Assembly (NCBI GenBank): GCA_900609035.2
Contig: UXAT02000052.1
Coordinates: 1 to 64,000 of the forward strand
Length of the DNA stretch: 64,000 nucleotides
Direction of reading: 5' to 3'
From: Candidatus Defluviicoccus seviourii
GTDB lineage: Bacteria; Pseudomonadota; Alphaproteobacteria; Rhodospirillales; Defluviicoccaceae
Numbering within the stretch: the first letter of the stretch is position 1; every line of letters begins with the position of its first letter. The position numbers and the translations under genes are program-made. This document shows positions 26,110 to 35,026 of this stretch, one piece after another. The notes below the pieces were generated by a model. It searched no databases. It was given only the letters and a program-made list of their open reading frames with translations, and was not told the origin of the DNA.

Positions 26110-26421
26110 TTATTTCTCGGCTTCTGCCTTGTGCATGCTCTCGGCCAGCTTCTGCATCAGCGTATCGCGGCTGACCTTCTTGCCGTGCCGTTCGAAATCG
26201 GCCGTGACCTTACGGAACATGTCGTCCTCGCCCGGTTCATCGAGGTCCGAGTAAATGACGTCGCGCGCGTACGCATCGGCGGCCTCGCCGTCGTAGCCCA
26301 ATTCCTTCGCAGCCCAGAGCCCGAACAGCTTGTTGCGCCGGGCAAGGCGTTTGAAATCAGCCTCCTCCCGATGTGCGTGTTCACGTTCGTGGGTATGAGA
26401 CTTCGTCTTGTCTGCGGCCAT
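26110..26421 (-). CDS. F1F0-ATPase inhibitor zeta subunit family protein (DUF1476)
   Basis: This 103-residue soluble protein matches the alphaproteobacterial zeta family. The typical core is FKRLARRNKLFGLWAAKELG, followed by AADAYARDVI, EPGEDDMFRKV and a C-terminal helix. In Paracoccus the zeta subunit binds F1 and stops ATP hydrolysis, with the N-terminal segment acting as inhibitor. Here that region is unusually rich in histidine (HTHEREHAHREE). In some members outside the Paracoccus group, inhibition is weak. The ATG at 26421 is divergent from the succinate-semialdehyde dehydrogenase gene, 116 bases away. Confidence 0.93.
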   Translation of the reverse strand: MAADKTKSHTHEREHAHREEADFKRLARRNKLFGLWAAKELGYDGEAADAYARDVIYSDLDEPGEDDMFRKVTADFERHGKKVSRDTLMQKLAESMHKAEAEK

Positions 26422-26537
26422 CGTCCGTCCCTGTAATCCTGACCATCCTGTGGCATAACATGGGGAACTCTACGGTCGCGTCAACGGGTCTTTGGCAAGC
26501 TCCGAATGCGCGCATTAGAACCACTCGGGAGGACAAG

Positions 26538-28007
26538 ATGTCTCTCTTGCACCAGCACCTGCATGAATCCCGGCTCAAGCGCGATCAGGCTGCGATCGAC
26601 GGGCAATGGATCGGGGCCGACAGCGGCGCCACCTTTGCCGTCAACAATCCGGCCGATGGAAGCGTGATCGCCCAGGTAGCCGATCTTGGCCAAGCGGAAA
26701 CGGTGCGCGCGATCGAGGCGGCCAACCATGCCTTTCCCGCTTGGCGCAGCCGTACCGCGAAGGAGCGCAGCCGGATCCTGCGCCGCTGGTTCGAGCTGAT
26801 CACGGCGCACCAGGAGGATCTCGCTGTCCTGATGACGCTCGAACAGGGCAAGCCGCTGGCGGAGAGCCGAGGCGAGATCGCCTATGGCGCCGCCTTCGTC
26901 GAATGGTTCGCCGAGGAGGCAAAGCGGGTCGAAGGCGATATCATCCCGGCTACCGTCCCGGGCCGGCGTCTCTTTGCGCTGAAAGAGCCGATCGGCGTCA
27001 CCGCTGCGATCACGCCCTGGAATTTCCCCATTGCGATGATCACCCGCAAGGTCGCGCCGGCACTGGCGGCCGGCTGCACCTCGGTGGTCAAGCCTTCGAA
27101 ACTGACGCCGCTTTCGGCACTTGCGCTGGCCGAACTCGCGAACGAAGCGGGCGTACCCGCGGGCGTGCTCAACATCGTCCCGTCGGCTTCGGCGGCCACG
27201 GTCGGCCACGAGCTTTGCACCAACCCGATCGTGCGCAAGATCTCGGTCACCGGCTCGACCGAGATCGGCCGCCTCGTCATGCGCTTGAGCGCCGATACGG
27301 TCAAACGGCTGTCGCTCGAACTCGGCGGCAATGCGCCGTTCATCGTTTTTGATGACGCCGATCTCGATGCCGCGGTGGCCGGCGCACTGGCGTGCAAGTA
27401 TCGGAACTCCGGCCAGACTTGCGTCTGCGCCAACCGCATCTTGGTGCAAGACACCGTGTACGATGCGTTCGCGGCCAAGCTCGGCGCGGCCGTTGCCGAA
27501 CTGAAGGTGGGTCCCGGCCTCGAAGCCGGAGTCCAGCAGGGGCCGCTGATCAACGCGGCCGCGGTGGCAAAGGTCGAGGAACACATCGAAGATGCCGTCA
27601 GTGCAGGGGCAACGGTGATCACCGGCGGGCGCCGACATGGGCGCGGCGGCACGTTTTTCGAGCCGACGGTTCTGGCGGACGTGACGCTGCAGATGAAGAT
27701 CGCGAAGGAGGAGACATTCGGCCCGGTCGCGCCGCTGTTCCGTTTCCAAGCCGAGGAAGAAGCGATCGCCATGGCGAACGCGACCGAATTCGGTCTCGCC
27801 GCCTACCTTTATGCGCGCGATGTGGGACGGATCTGGCGGGTCGCCGAAGCGCTTGAATACGGCATGGTCGGCGTCAACGAGGGCATCATCTCGACCGAGG
27901 TTGCGCCGTTCGGCGGCGTCAAGCAGTCGGGCATCGGCCGCGAAGGCTCCCGCTACGGCATCGACGAATATCTGGAGATCAAGTACGTCTGCCTGGGCGG
28001 CCTGTAA
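26538..28007 (+). CDS. gabD: NAD(P)-dependent succinate-semialdehyde dehydrogenase
   Basis: This aldehyde dehydrogenase (489 residues) has the catalytic cysteine C295 in [11 protein letters not shown], the general base E261 in LELGGNAP, and N162 and K185 in TPWNFP and VVKPSK. The [10 protein letters not shown] box and the segment [15 protein letters not shown] fit GabD, which oxidises succinate semialdehyde to succinate in GABA breakdown. A related semialdehyde, such as glutarate semialdehyde, is possible. GGGAGGACAAG precedes the ATG at 26538. Its stop overlaps the glycerol kinase start by one base, so the two are translated together, which is an unusual pairing. Confidence 0.9.
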   Translation: MSLLHQHLHESRLKRDQAAIDGQWIGADSGATFAVNNPADGSVIAQVADLGQAETVRAIEAANHAFPAWRSRTAKERSRILRRWFELITAHQEDLAVLMTLEQGKPLAESRGEIAYGAAFVEWFAEEAKRVEGDIIPATVPGRRLFALKEPIGVTAAITPWNFPIAMITRKVAPALAAGCTSVVKPSKLTPLSALALAELANEAGVPAGVLNIVPSASAATVGHELCTNPIVRKISVTGSTEIGRLVMRLSADTVKRLSLELGGNAPFIVFDDADLDAAVAGALACKYRNSGQTCVCANRILVQDTVYDAFAAKLGAAVAELKVGPGLEAGVQQGPLINAAAVAKVEEHIEDAVSAGATVITGGRRHGRGGTFFEPTVLADVTLQMKIAKEETFGPVAPLFRFQAEEEAIAMANATEFGLAAYLYARDVGRIWRVAEALEYGMVGVNEGIISTEVAPFGGVKQSGIGREGSRYGIDEYLEIKYVCLGGL

Positions 28008-29497
28008 TGGCTTACGTCCTGGCGCTCGATCAGGGCACGACCAGCTCGCGGGCCTTGCTGTTCGACCGCGACGGACAGGTCCGTGCCTCAGCACAGCGGG
28101 AGTTCCGGCAGATCTTTCCGCAGCCGGGGTGGGTCGAGCACGATCCAGAGGAAATCTGGTCCTCTCAGCGCGCGGTCATTGATGAAGTTCTGGCCCAGGC
28201 CAAGGTCGCCCCGCGGGCGATCGCCGCGATCGGCATCACCAACCAGCGGGAGACGACGCTGCTGTGGGAGCGGGCAACCGGAATCCCGATCGCGAACGCG
28301 ATCGTCTGGCAGGACCGACGCACCGCTCCCATGTGCGAGCGCCTGCGCGCCGATGGGGTGGAGCCCGTGGTTCGGGCGAAAACCGGCCTCGTCCTCGATC
28401 CCTACTTCTCCGCCACCAAGATCCGCTGGCTGCTCGATACCGTCCCTGGCGCGCGCGCCCGCGCCGAGGAAGGCGCCCTCTGTTTCGGCACCGTTGACAG
28501 CTGGCTGGCGTGGAAGCTGAGCGGTGGCCGGCTGCATGTCACCGATGCTTCAAACGCCGCCCGCACAGCGCTGTTCAATATCCACACGTTGCAGTGGGAT
28601 GAGGAGTTGTTGCAGGTGTTCGGCGTGCCGCCGGCCATCCTGCCCGAGGTGTGCGCATCGTCCGCGGTCGTCGGCGCAACGACACCTTCCGTCCTCGACC
28701 CGCCGGTTCCGATCGCGGGTATTGCCGGTGACCAGCAGGCGGCCCTGTTCGGTCAGGCCTGCCTCGATCCGGGAACGGCGAAAAACACGTACGGCACCGG
28801 CTGCTTCTTGTTGCTCAATACCGGCACGCGACCGGTCATCTCGCCGCACAAGCTGCTCGCCACCGTCGCTTGGAACCAGAACGGGCGGATCACCTACGCG
28901 CTTGAGGGCAGCGTCTTCATCGGCGGCGCCGTGGTGCAATGGCTGCGCGACGGCTTAGGGCTCGGCCGCAGCGCTGCCGAGATCGCGTCCCTTGCTGCGA
29001 CGGTCGAGGGGACCGGCGGCGTCTATCTCGTGCCCGCCTTTGCCGGCCTGGGTGCGCCGCACTGGGACGCGAGCGCACGCGGCCTCATCGCAGGCCTGAC
29101 CCGCGGCACCACGTCCGCACATCTGGCGCGCGCCGCGCTTGAAGGCATCGCCTATCAGGTTGCCGACGTCCTCGATGCCATGCAGGCCGATGCGGACATC
29201 CCCATCAGCGAACTGCGCGTCGATGGCGGAGCCGCCGCGAGCGACCTCCTACTGCAATTCCAGGCGGATATCACCGGCATCCCGATTGTGCGCGCGGGCG
29301 TGCTTGAGGCCACGGCGCTGGGTGCAGCCTGCCTCGCCGGCTTGGCCGTCGGCTTCTGGCGGGACAGCGCCGATCTCGCGCGCTTCGTTGCCGCCGGCCG
29401 CCGGTTCGAGCCGCAGATGCCGGCTGCAGATGTGGAGCGCCTGCGCGCCGGCTGGCGGAAGGCGCTGGCGCGAGCGAAAGCGTGGGAGAACGCTTGA
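28007..29497 (+). CDS. glpK: Glycerol kinase
   Basis: GlpK phosphorylates glycerol to glycerol 3-phosphate. The 496-residue sequence begins with [15 protein letters not shown] and contains the FGGY-family segments [37 protein letters not shown] and [16 protein letters not shown]. The length is typical. The start ATG shares one base with the stop of the dehydrogenase gene (TAATG). No glycerol facilitator or glpD is nearby, so the cell must supply the rest of the pathway elsewhere. Confidence 0.96.
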   Translation: MAYVLALDQGTTSSRALLFDRDGQVRASAQREFRQIFPQPGWVEHDPEEIWSSQRAVIDEVLAQAKVAPRAIAAIGITNQRETTLLWERATGIPIANAIVWQDRRTAPMCERLRADGVEPVVRAKTGLVLDPYFSATKIRWLLDTVPGARARAEEGALCFGTVDSWLAWKLSGGRLHVTDASNAARTALFNIHTLQWDEELLQVFGVPPAILPEVCASSAVVGATTPSVLDPPVPIAGIAGDQQAALFGQACLDPGTAKNTYGTGCFLLLNTGTRPVISPHKLLATVAWNQNGRITYALEGSVFIGGAVVQWLRDGLGLGRSAAEIASLAATVEGTGGVYLVPAFAGLGAPHWDASARGLIAGLTRGTTSAHLARAALEGIAYQVADVLDAMQADADIPISELRVDGGAAASDLLLQFQADITGIPIVRAGVLEATALGAACLAGLAVGFWRDSADLARFVAAGRRFEPQMPAADVERLRAGWRKALARAKAWENA

Positions 29498-29528
29498 GAG
29501 ATTGGGTGGGCGCCGCCCAGGCGCGCCA

Positions 29529-30203
29529 TCAACGATGGACGACGAACCGTCCTACATCGAACCGCGCCTGCCAGCCATGGCGTTCCAGCTCCGGGTCCAG
29601 ATGCTCCTCTTCCGGGTAACCGATACAGAGGTAGGCGATGAGCTTCCAGGCCGAAGGCGTTTCGAGGATGGTGCACACCCGGCCGGGATCCAGGATCGAG
29701 ACCCAGCCCATGCCGATGCCATGCGCGCGAGCCGCCAGCCACAAGGCGTGCACCGCGCCGACCACCGAGTAGGCGAGCGTTTCCGGCATCGTCTGCTGAC
29801 CGAGACCGGAGCCAAGACTTGTTGCCGTATCGGCAAACACGGCGAGCTGGACCGGCGCCCGGTCGAGGCCTTCGAGCTTGAGGCGGGCATAAAGCGTCTG
29901 CCGCTCGGCTGCGTAACCGGCTAGGGCCGCATGGTTGCAACGGGCGAATTCCCGCCGGACGGCAGCCCTGCGCTCCGGATCGGTAACGACCACGAAACGC
30001 CACGGCTGGCTGTTGCCGACCGAAGGCGCCAAGGCCGCGAGCGCCAGGAGCGCGTTCAGGACCTCGATCTCGATCGGCTCGACACGAAAACGGCGGACGT
30101 CGCGCCGCCAGCGGAACAACGCTTCGAGCTGGTGGCAGAAAGCGGTGTCAAACCGAGGCGGCATCGTCGCGGATGAGGGGTCGGTTGGCGGCGCGGCGCT
30201 CAT
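29529..30203 (-). CDS. bluB: 5,6-Dimethylbenzimidazole synthase BluB
   Basis: BluB uses oxygen to break up reduced FMN and form 5,6-dimethylbenzimidazole, the lower ligand of vitamin B12. This nitroreductase-fold protein has the family segments RRDVRRFR, APSVGNSQPWRFV, the long TMPETLAYSVVGAVHALWL and GIGMGWVSIL, and ends as expected with LERHGW. I took the ATG at 30203, giving 224 residues. An in-frame ATG further up is less likely and one at 30164 is possible. It is convergent with glpK. I see no B12 riboswitch upstream. A CbiX-like gene of the same cofactor pathway lies 5 kb away. Confidence 0.93.
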   Translation of the reverse strand: MSAAPPTDPSSATMPPRFDTAFCHQLEALFRWRRDVRRFRVEPIEIEVLNALLALAALAPSVGNSQPWRFVVVTDPERRAAVRREFARCNHAALAGYAAERQTLYARLKLEGLDRAPVQLAVFADTATSLGSGLGQQTMPETLAYSVVGAVHALWLAARAHGIGMGWVSILDPGRVCTILETPSAWKLIAYLCIGYPEEEHLDPELERHGWQARFDVGRFVVHR

Positions 30204-30367
30204 GGGATACGACTTTAGCCGGCCGTGCGACCCCGCCGCCACAGTTTTGCGCGCCCACTAAACCTTGCGCAGCCGCCTGCGGCCGGCCGCCGGTGCATTC
30301 GTGCCGTTTGACATCGAAACCACAAGCGCGCTACGCGTCGGCGCCATCAATGAGGAGGAGTCCTTCC

Positions 30368-31045
30368 ATGCTGTTCGTCCTGGCCGTGCTGGTGAGCCTG
30401 GCCGTCGTCCTGCCGCCGGCAAGCGCCAGCGCCGCCCAACCGCCGCTGACCGAAAAGGAGGTGCTGAGCGTGATCAGCGCCAACCGCGATCTCGCGCCCG
30501 TGTTCGCCAAGCACGAGGCCGCCATGCGGGCCTATGCCGAGAGTCCGGCAGGCAAGGCGGCAATGCAGAAATCCGGCGACGATCCCTGCAAATTCGCCGA
30601 TGAACAGCGCGCAGTGCCCGGGTTTGCCGAGATGGAGAAGGTCGTGCGCACGCACGGCTTTACCGACGGCGAGGCCTACTGTCGGCAGTCGTTCCGGGTG
30701 TTTGCCACCTGTGCCGCCATCGACGCGCAGCGGGAGAACCCCGACTGGCGCAAGCAAATGGGCACGCCGCAGCAGCGCACCGCACGCGCCCGCGAGGAAA
30801 TGGAACGCATGCTGAAAGAGATCGACAGCAATCCCAAGATGACGCCGCAGCAAAAGGCGGACATCCGCAAGCAGCTTACCGAGACCATGCGCGATGTCGA
30901 GCAGAGCACGTCAGGCACGCTGTGGAAGGCGATTGACGCCGTCTCCGACGAGGACATGCGCGTTGCCGCGCCGCACTGCACCACACTCGAAGAATCCGTC
31001 GAGCGTGTCTCCCCGGAAAAGGCTGCGCCGCCGGCAGCCCGCTAA
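30368..31045 (+). CDS. Secreted protein of unknown function
   Basis: This 225-residue protein has a clear signal peptide (MLFVLAVLVSLAVVLPPAS, cleavage near ASAAQ). A mature helical, charged domain follows, with three cysteines (in DPCKFAD, YCRQSFRV and ATCAAID) that could form disulfides and one more near the end. I do not recognise the family. GAGGAGGAG, 7 bases before the ATG, is a strong ribosome-binding site. It is divergent from bluB and convergent with the CHAD gene, so it is probably a single-gene unit acting in the periplasm. Confidence 0.75.
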   Translation: MLFVLAVLVSLAVVLPPASASAAQPPLTEKEVLSVISANRDLAPVFAKHEAAMRAYAESPAGKAAMQKSGDDPCKFADEQRAVPGFAEMEKVVRTHGFTDGEAYCRQSFRVFATCAAIDAQRENPDWRKQMGTPQQRTARAREEMERMLKEIDSNPKMTPQQKADIRKQLTETMRDVEQSTSGTLWKAIDAVSDEDMRVAAPHCTTLEESVERVSPEKAAPPAAR

Positions 31046-31075
31046 GGCGGGCACACCGGTGCGGTCGGCTTCCGA

Positions 31076-32152
31076 TCAGGCGACCGCGGCCGCTGTGCTG
31101 TCGACGGTTGTGCTGTCGGCGGCTGTGCTGTCGGCGGCTGTGCTAACCTCGGCCCGCCGCCAGAACGGCGGATAGGCGGTTAGCTTCGCCCACAGCGCGT
31201 CCAGGTGCTGCTGCCGGCTGTCGGCGGTGTGAGCGTGCCACCCGACGACGAGGCCGGCAGCGTACGCCAGCCGGGTACGCTCGCGGCCATTGCGCTCTTT
31301 CGTGAGGCGCAACAACAGCCGCCGCGCGACCGCAGCATCGTTCTCGACCCCGAGACCGTCCTGCAGCGTCTTCAACGTCACAAGGAACGGATTGAGGCGG
31401 CGGCGCGGAAACAGCGAGGCGAAGAATTCGGTGGCGTAGCGCAGCTTCTTGATTTCGATGCGCAGCAGGTGCCGTTGCTCGGCGTTGAGGTCAGCGAAAT
31501 CGGCGCCGCAATTCAGCACCGCCGCCAAGAGTTGATCGAGCAGATGCGAGACCGCATCGGTCGCCTTCGACGCCAGGGACGGGTGGGCCGGCGGCCCGAA
31601 CGGATCGTGCCAGCTGCGCCCATCGGCCCAGGCGGCGAGCAGCATCACGAGGCCGGTGTAGCGTTGCGCATGCAGGGCGGTTGCGGCGCGGGTGTAGCCT
31701 TCGTCCTGCTTGGCCTGCGCCTGCAGCCGAAGCTCATCGAGACGGGCTTCACCCTCGAACTGCCGCAGCACCGGCGGCAGGGTTTCATCGAGAAAGACAT
31801 CCCAGTCGCGTGCCGGCGCCAGTTCCTTGAGCAGCCAGCGCAACTCGCCATCGAGATACTGGCACTGGTTGGCCGGCAACAGATCGCCGAACAGCGCAAG
31901 GCAACAACGCAACCGCCTAATCGCGACGCGCATCTGGTGCGCGCCCTCGATGTGGGCACGCGTCGCCACGCATTCCTCGTTGGCGCGCAGGTGCTCGACG
32001 CAGGCAAGGACGATCCGCGACAGGGCATCCTCGAGAATCACTCCGCGCGGCAGGCGCGGCAAGTTTCCCTTGTGGAACTTTCGAACGCTTTCCCCCCCTG
32101 CCGCTGGTACCTGAACTTCTTCCGGCACACCCGCAGGGTGCATCAAGACCAT
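31076..32152 (-). CDS. CHAD domain protein (polyphosphate-binding helical domain)
   Basis: The 358-residue protein carries a CHAD domain with the paired basic helices HQMRVAIRRLRCCLALF near residue 70 and EIKKLRYATEFFASLF near 240. CHAD domains bind inorganic polyphosphate and often target polyphosphate granules. There is no CYTH domain, which is often fused to CHAD. GGGAGCGGGG before the ATG supports the start. The C-terminus is a short repeated ADSTA-type tail encoded by a 15-base tandem repeat. It is divergent from the DsbA-fold gene. Confidence 0.9.
   Translation of the reverse strand: MVLMHPAGVPEEVQVPAAGGESVRKFHKGNLPRLPRGVILEDALSRIVLACVEHLRANEECVATRAHIEGAHQMRVAIRRLRCCLALFGDLLPANQCQYLDGELRWLLKELAPARDWDVFLDETLPPVLRQFEGEARLDELRLQAQAKQDEGYTRAATALHAQRYTGLVMLLAAWADGRSWHDPFGPPAHPSLASKATDAVSHLLDQLLAAVLNCGADFADLNAEQRHLLRIEIKKLRYATEFFASLFPRRRLNPFLVTLKTLQDGLGVENDAAVARRLLLRLTKERNGRERTRLAYAAGLVVGWHAHTADSRQQHLDALWAKLTAYPPFWRRAEVSTAADSTAADSTTVDSTAAAVA
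31095..31145 (+). repeat. 15-bp coding tandem repeat at the 3' end of the CHAD gene
   Basis: Three full 15-base units (31095-31109, 31110-31124, 31125-31139; form GTGCTGTCGGCGGCT on the plus strand) are followed by a partial one. The unit is a multiple of 3, so it encodes a repeated five-residue motif (D-S-T-A-A type) in the protein tail. Units two and three are identical, which points to recent expansion by slippage. Confidence 0.85.
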
Positions 32153-32371
32153 AACCCCGCTCCCGTTTGAACCGACCGCAGTCGCTCGTAAGAACCCTGA
32201 GCCGCTCCGTTCGCGGCTGCCAAGCTTGGCCCTTTTGCGCCGGTTCCCTGAGCTGTCATATTAGAGTCCCAATTGGCCGGCGCAAGACTCCACGGCGGAC
32301 AGTTTTTGCCGCAAGGCTGTAACCGCGTTATACTTAGATGATGGGAGGCAAGAAGAGCAGGACCTCTGCCG

Positions 32372-33055
32372 ATGGCAGGGAATGAGACGTTCATGCTGGT
32401 TGAGATCATCTACGATCCAAGCTGTCCGTGGTGCTACATTGGAAAACGCCAGCTCGATGCGGCGCTCGCCGCCCGCCCCGGTGTGCGCGTGCGGCGGCGC
32501 TGGTGGCCGTTTCTGATCAATCCCGACCTGCCGTCGGCGGGCCTTGACCGGGCCGACTTCCTGACCCGGAAGTTCGGCAGCGAGGCGCGGGTCAGCCGTC
32601 TCTATCGGGCCATCGCACACGTCGGCCGCTCGGTCCGGATCGATTTCGACTTCGAGCGCATCGACCGCGTGCCCAATTCCCTGCACGCGCATCGCCTGGT
32701 TTGTATGGCCGCGCGTGCCGGCCGCGCCGACGCTGCCGTCGAGGCGTTGTTCGAGAGCCACTTCGTCCGTGGCCTCGATATCGGCAACCGGCTGGTGCTG
32801 GCACAGATCGGCGCCAGCATCGGCCTGCAACCGAGCGCTGTAACAACTTATCTGATGAGCGATGCCGACACCGACCTCGTCCTTGAGGAGAACACCCGTG
32901 CGCAGCAGCTCGGCATCAACGGTGTGCCCGCTTTCGTGTTCGCCGGGATGTTCGTCGTTTGCGGCGCCCAGGACCCGAAGGCCTTGACCCGGATGCTGGA
33001 CGCGGCGCGAACCGCCGGTGCCGCGCGCATCCGCCCGCGCGAACTGGTCCGCTAG
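32372..33055 (+). CDS. DsbA-family (FrnE-like) thiol oxidoreductase
   Basis: This 227-residue protein has a thioredoxin fold with helical insertion, as in FrnE and 2-hydroxychromene-2-carboxylate isomerase relatives. The active-site pair is C18-P-W-C21 in DPSCPWCYIGKRQL, and the cis-proline loop is in INGVPAFVFAG. There is no signal peptide, so it acts in the cytoplasm. FrnE proteins are linked to disulfide handling under oxidative stress. The start may be the ATG at 32372 or one at 32393, which has GGCAGGG upstream. It is divergent from the CHAD gene with a 219-base gap. Confidence 0.9.
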   Translation: MAGNETFMLVEIIYDPSCPWCYIGKRQLDAALAARPGVRVRRRWWPFLINPDLPSAGLDRADFLTRKFGSEARVSRLYRAIAHVGRSVRIDFDFERIDRVPNSLHAHRLVCMAARAGRADAAVEALFESHFVRGLDIGNRLVLAQIGASIGLQPSAVTTYLMSDADTDLVLEENTRAQQLGINGVPAFVFAGMFVVCGAQDPKALTRMLDAARTAGAARIRPRELVR

Positions 33056-33191
33056 TCCAAAGCTCCAAGCAGGCGATCTGCCGTCCCTTCGCGCATTGCA
33101 GCCAGAAGTCGCACAGTGCGCGCGCCGGTAGCTGACCAGCCGATCGCCGCTGTCGCATCTGCAATTTCGTATTCGCGAACCCGCTTTAACG

Positions 33192-33221
33192 GGTAATCAA
33201 TTGTCTTGATTGTAAATTACC
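33192..33221. promoter_or_regulatory. Nested inverted repeat upstream of the LuxR-type regulator
   Basis: ATCAA (33196-33200) and TTGAT (33206-33210) flank a 5-base spacer, and the outer GGTAAT (33192-33197) and ATTACC (33216-33221) enclose them. The whole AT-rich site lies 145 bases before the regulator's ATG, in an otherwise featureless 310-base gap (33056-33365). It looks like an operator, possibly for autoregulation. No clear -35/-10 pair is seen next to it. Confidence 0.4.
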
Positions 33222-33365
33222 TTTGGCCCCCGCTTTCGTCGCCAGCGATCTTAGTGTCGCTGCGGAATTGACCGAGGAACACGCGCAAGTAGTGATGCAC
33301 GTCACAGTGATCCGACGTCTTTTCCCCTATCTTGCCCAGGAATTTACAACGAAAACACGACGAAT

Positions 33366-34499
33366 ATGGAACAGCAACACCTGGACATCGTTCGCGCCTA
33401 TTATCGCGCCGCCCTCGCGGGAGCCGACTGGTCGGAACCCCTGACCCTCCTGGGCGATGCGACCGGGGCGGGGGCGTGCATCGTTGTCACCCACAATTTC
33501 CGCACGGGTGTGAGCCGGATCGAACACGCAAGTGGGCTTGAAGCGTCGCACATCGCCGCCTTCAATGCAGCGGGCGCGCCCGCCAGCGTCTGGTTCCGCG
33601 ATCAGCGCCACTTCCAGATCGCGCCCTCCGTGGTGAGCGGCCGCGACCTGTTGACCGTGGCTGACTTGGTCGACAGCCCGTTCTACCGTTTTTGGCTGAA
33701 ACCGCTGGGGCTGCTCGACCACGCATTCATCGTCCTGCAACGACGCCGGGATGCCATGCGCATTCTGCAATTAGGGCGCGAGGAACGCAACGGCCCGTTT
33801 GCCGAGGCCGATCTCGCCCTGCTTCGGCGCCTTGCCGCCGATCTGCATCACGCGACGCTGGCCGGCGAGGATCTGAAGCGCCAGAACGCCACCAGCGAAA
33901 CGCTGATCTCGGCGCTGAAGGGTATGCCGGTTGGCGTCGTGATCGCGAATGCGGAGGGCGCCGCGCTTGCCACCAACGATGTCGCGCAATCGGTGATCGA
34001 GGCCGGCGAGGGCATCCAGGCCACGGCTAACGGTCTTTCGATCGACAGCAACAGCCGGCGCATCAAACTGCGCGACCTCGTGGCGCAGGTTACCGCTCCG
34101 GGCCGGACGGCGGCCGAGCGGACGCATTTGATGGCGGTGAGCCGGCATGGCGGCGGCCGCCCATTGGCCTTGCTGCTGACCGCGGCGGGACCGTGCGAAA
34201 CAGACACCGAGCTGACGCCGGAGGCACCGGCAGCGATCCTTTACGTCGGCGATCCGGACCGGGTCATGGTGTTCGACAACGCTCGCATTGCCAAACTCTA
34301 TGGTCTGAGCCGGGCGGAATCCCGCGTCGCTGCCCTGCTGGCGAGCGGCTATCGTCTCGAGCAGGCGGCGGACATGCTGGGCGTCGCCTACGAGACGGTG
34401 CGCAAGCACTTGAAGCAGATTTTCAGCAAAACCGGTACCTATCGCCAGGCGGAACTGGTCCGGATCCTCGTCAACGGACCCGCCAGTCTCGCCATCTAA
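33366..34499 (+). CDS. LuxR-type (GerE helix-turn-helix) transcriptional regulator with PAS-like region
   Basis: The 377-residue protein ends in a typical LuxR/GerE DNA-binding domain. LSRAESRVAALLASG is followed by the turn LEQAADMLGVAYETVRKHL and by KTGTYRQAELVRIL. The middle part (about residues 170-280) has a PAS-like start GMPVGVVIANAEGAALATN; the first 150 residues are an unrecognised sensory region. There is no receiver domain, so it is not a standard response regulator. The signal and targets are unknown. It stands alone, followed by a GC-rich stem-loop. Confidence 0.85.
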   Translation: MEQQHLDIVRAYYRAALAGADWSEPLTLLGDATGAGACIVVTHNFRTGVSRIEHASGLEASHIAAFNAAGAPASVWFRDQRHFQIAPSVVSGRDLLTVADLVDSPFYRFWLKPLGLLDHAFIVLQRRRDAMRILQLGREERNGPFAEADLALLRRLAADLHHATLAGEDLKRQNATSETLISALKGMPVGVVIANAEGAALATNDVAQSVIEAGEGIQATANGLSIDSNSRRIKLRDLVAQVTAPGRTAAERTHLMAVSRHGGGRPLALLLTAAGPCETDTELTPEAPAAILYVGDPDRVMVFDNARIAKLYGLSRAESRVAALLASGYRLEQAADMLGVAYETVRKHLKQIFSKTGTYRQAELVRILVNGPASLAI

Positions 34500-34606
34500 G
34501 CCTGCGGCCGGGATCTGACCGGCGGCTGCACCCAGCGCCAGATTGTAACGCCTGCCCCACCCCGTCCGGGTCGAGTCAGTTCATCGCATCTAACCTGTCC
34601 GACCCG

Positions 34607-34634
34607 AGGGGGCCGCGCCAGTGGGGGGCCCCCT
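34607..34634 (+). terminator. Stem-loop terminator candidate after the LuxR-type gene
   Basis: AGGGGGCC (34607-34614) and GGCCCCCT (34627-34634) form an 8-base GC stem with a 12-base loop, about 108 bases after the stop. Only two T follow, so efficient intrinsic termination is uncertain. Confidence 0.5.
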
Positions 34635-34743
34635 TGCGTTCAGGTTGAAGAAAGCGCCTCCTTTGTCGACGCCGCATTGAACGCGGACAAGAATAGCGCA
34701 GCTGGCAGGCAGACCCGTGCCCGCCCCGCGGATAACGGCTGGC

Positions 34744-34772
34744 TTGCGCCGGCGATGACGCTACCTTATAGT
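34744..34772 (+). promoter_or_regulatory. Sigma-70-like promoter with a long leader before the CbiX-like gene
   Basis: TTGCGC (34744-34749) and TATAGT (34767-34772) are spaced by exactly 17 bases. Transcription from here would leave a leader of about 250 bases before the next start codon at 35027. I found no B12-riboswitch core in it. The region 34773-35026 holds no convincing gene; a minus-strand frame of 92 codons with a TTG start is considered and set aside below. Confidence 0.45.
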
Positions 34773-35026
34773 GCATTGAATTTGAAAGACTCTTTCACAG
34801 TCACGCACCAAGATCGCGGTGCGGTTGATTTCGAACGGCCGGTCGGAAGTGACGTCCGTTGCCATCTCATGCATGGCGCGCCTCGTCTTGGCCCCGCTCT
34901 TGCGTCGCTCCTCGCCGCCATCCCGACACAAAGGGAAGGCATCGGCGCGGCACGCCAAGCCTGCCACGCGAACCGGTTCGGGAAAGTGAAGCGCTTGGCC
35001 GATGCGGAAGTCCTCGGGAAAGGACG

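Noticed and set aside
34773..35026. Cobalamin riboswitch before the CbiX-like gene
   Set aside because: The B12-box (GCCAGGAGACC type) and the rest of the conserved core are missing on both strands.
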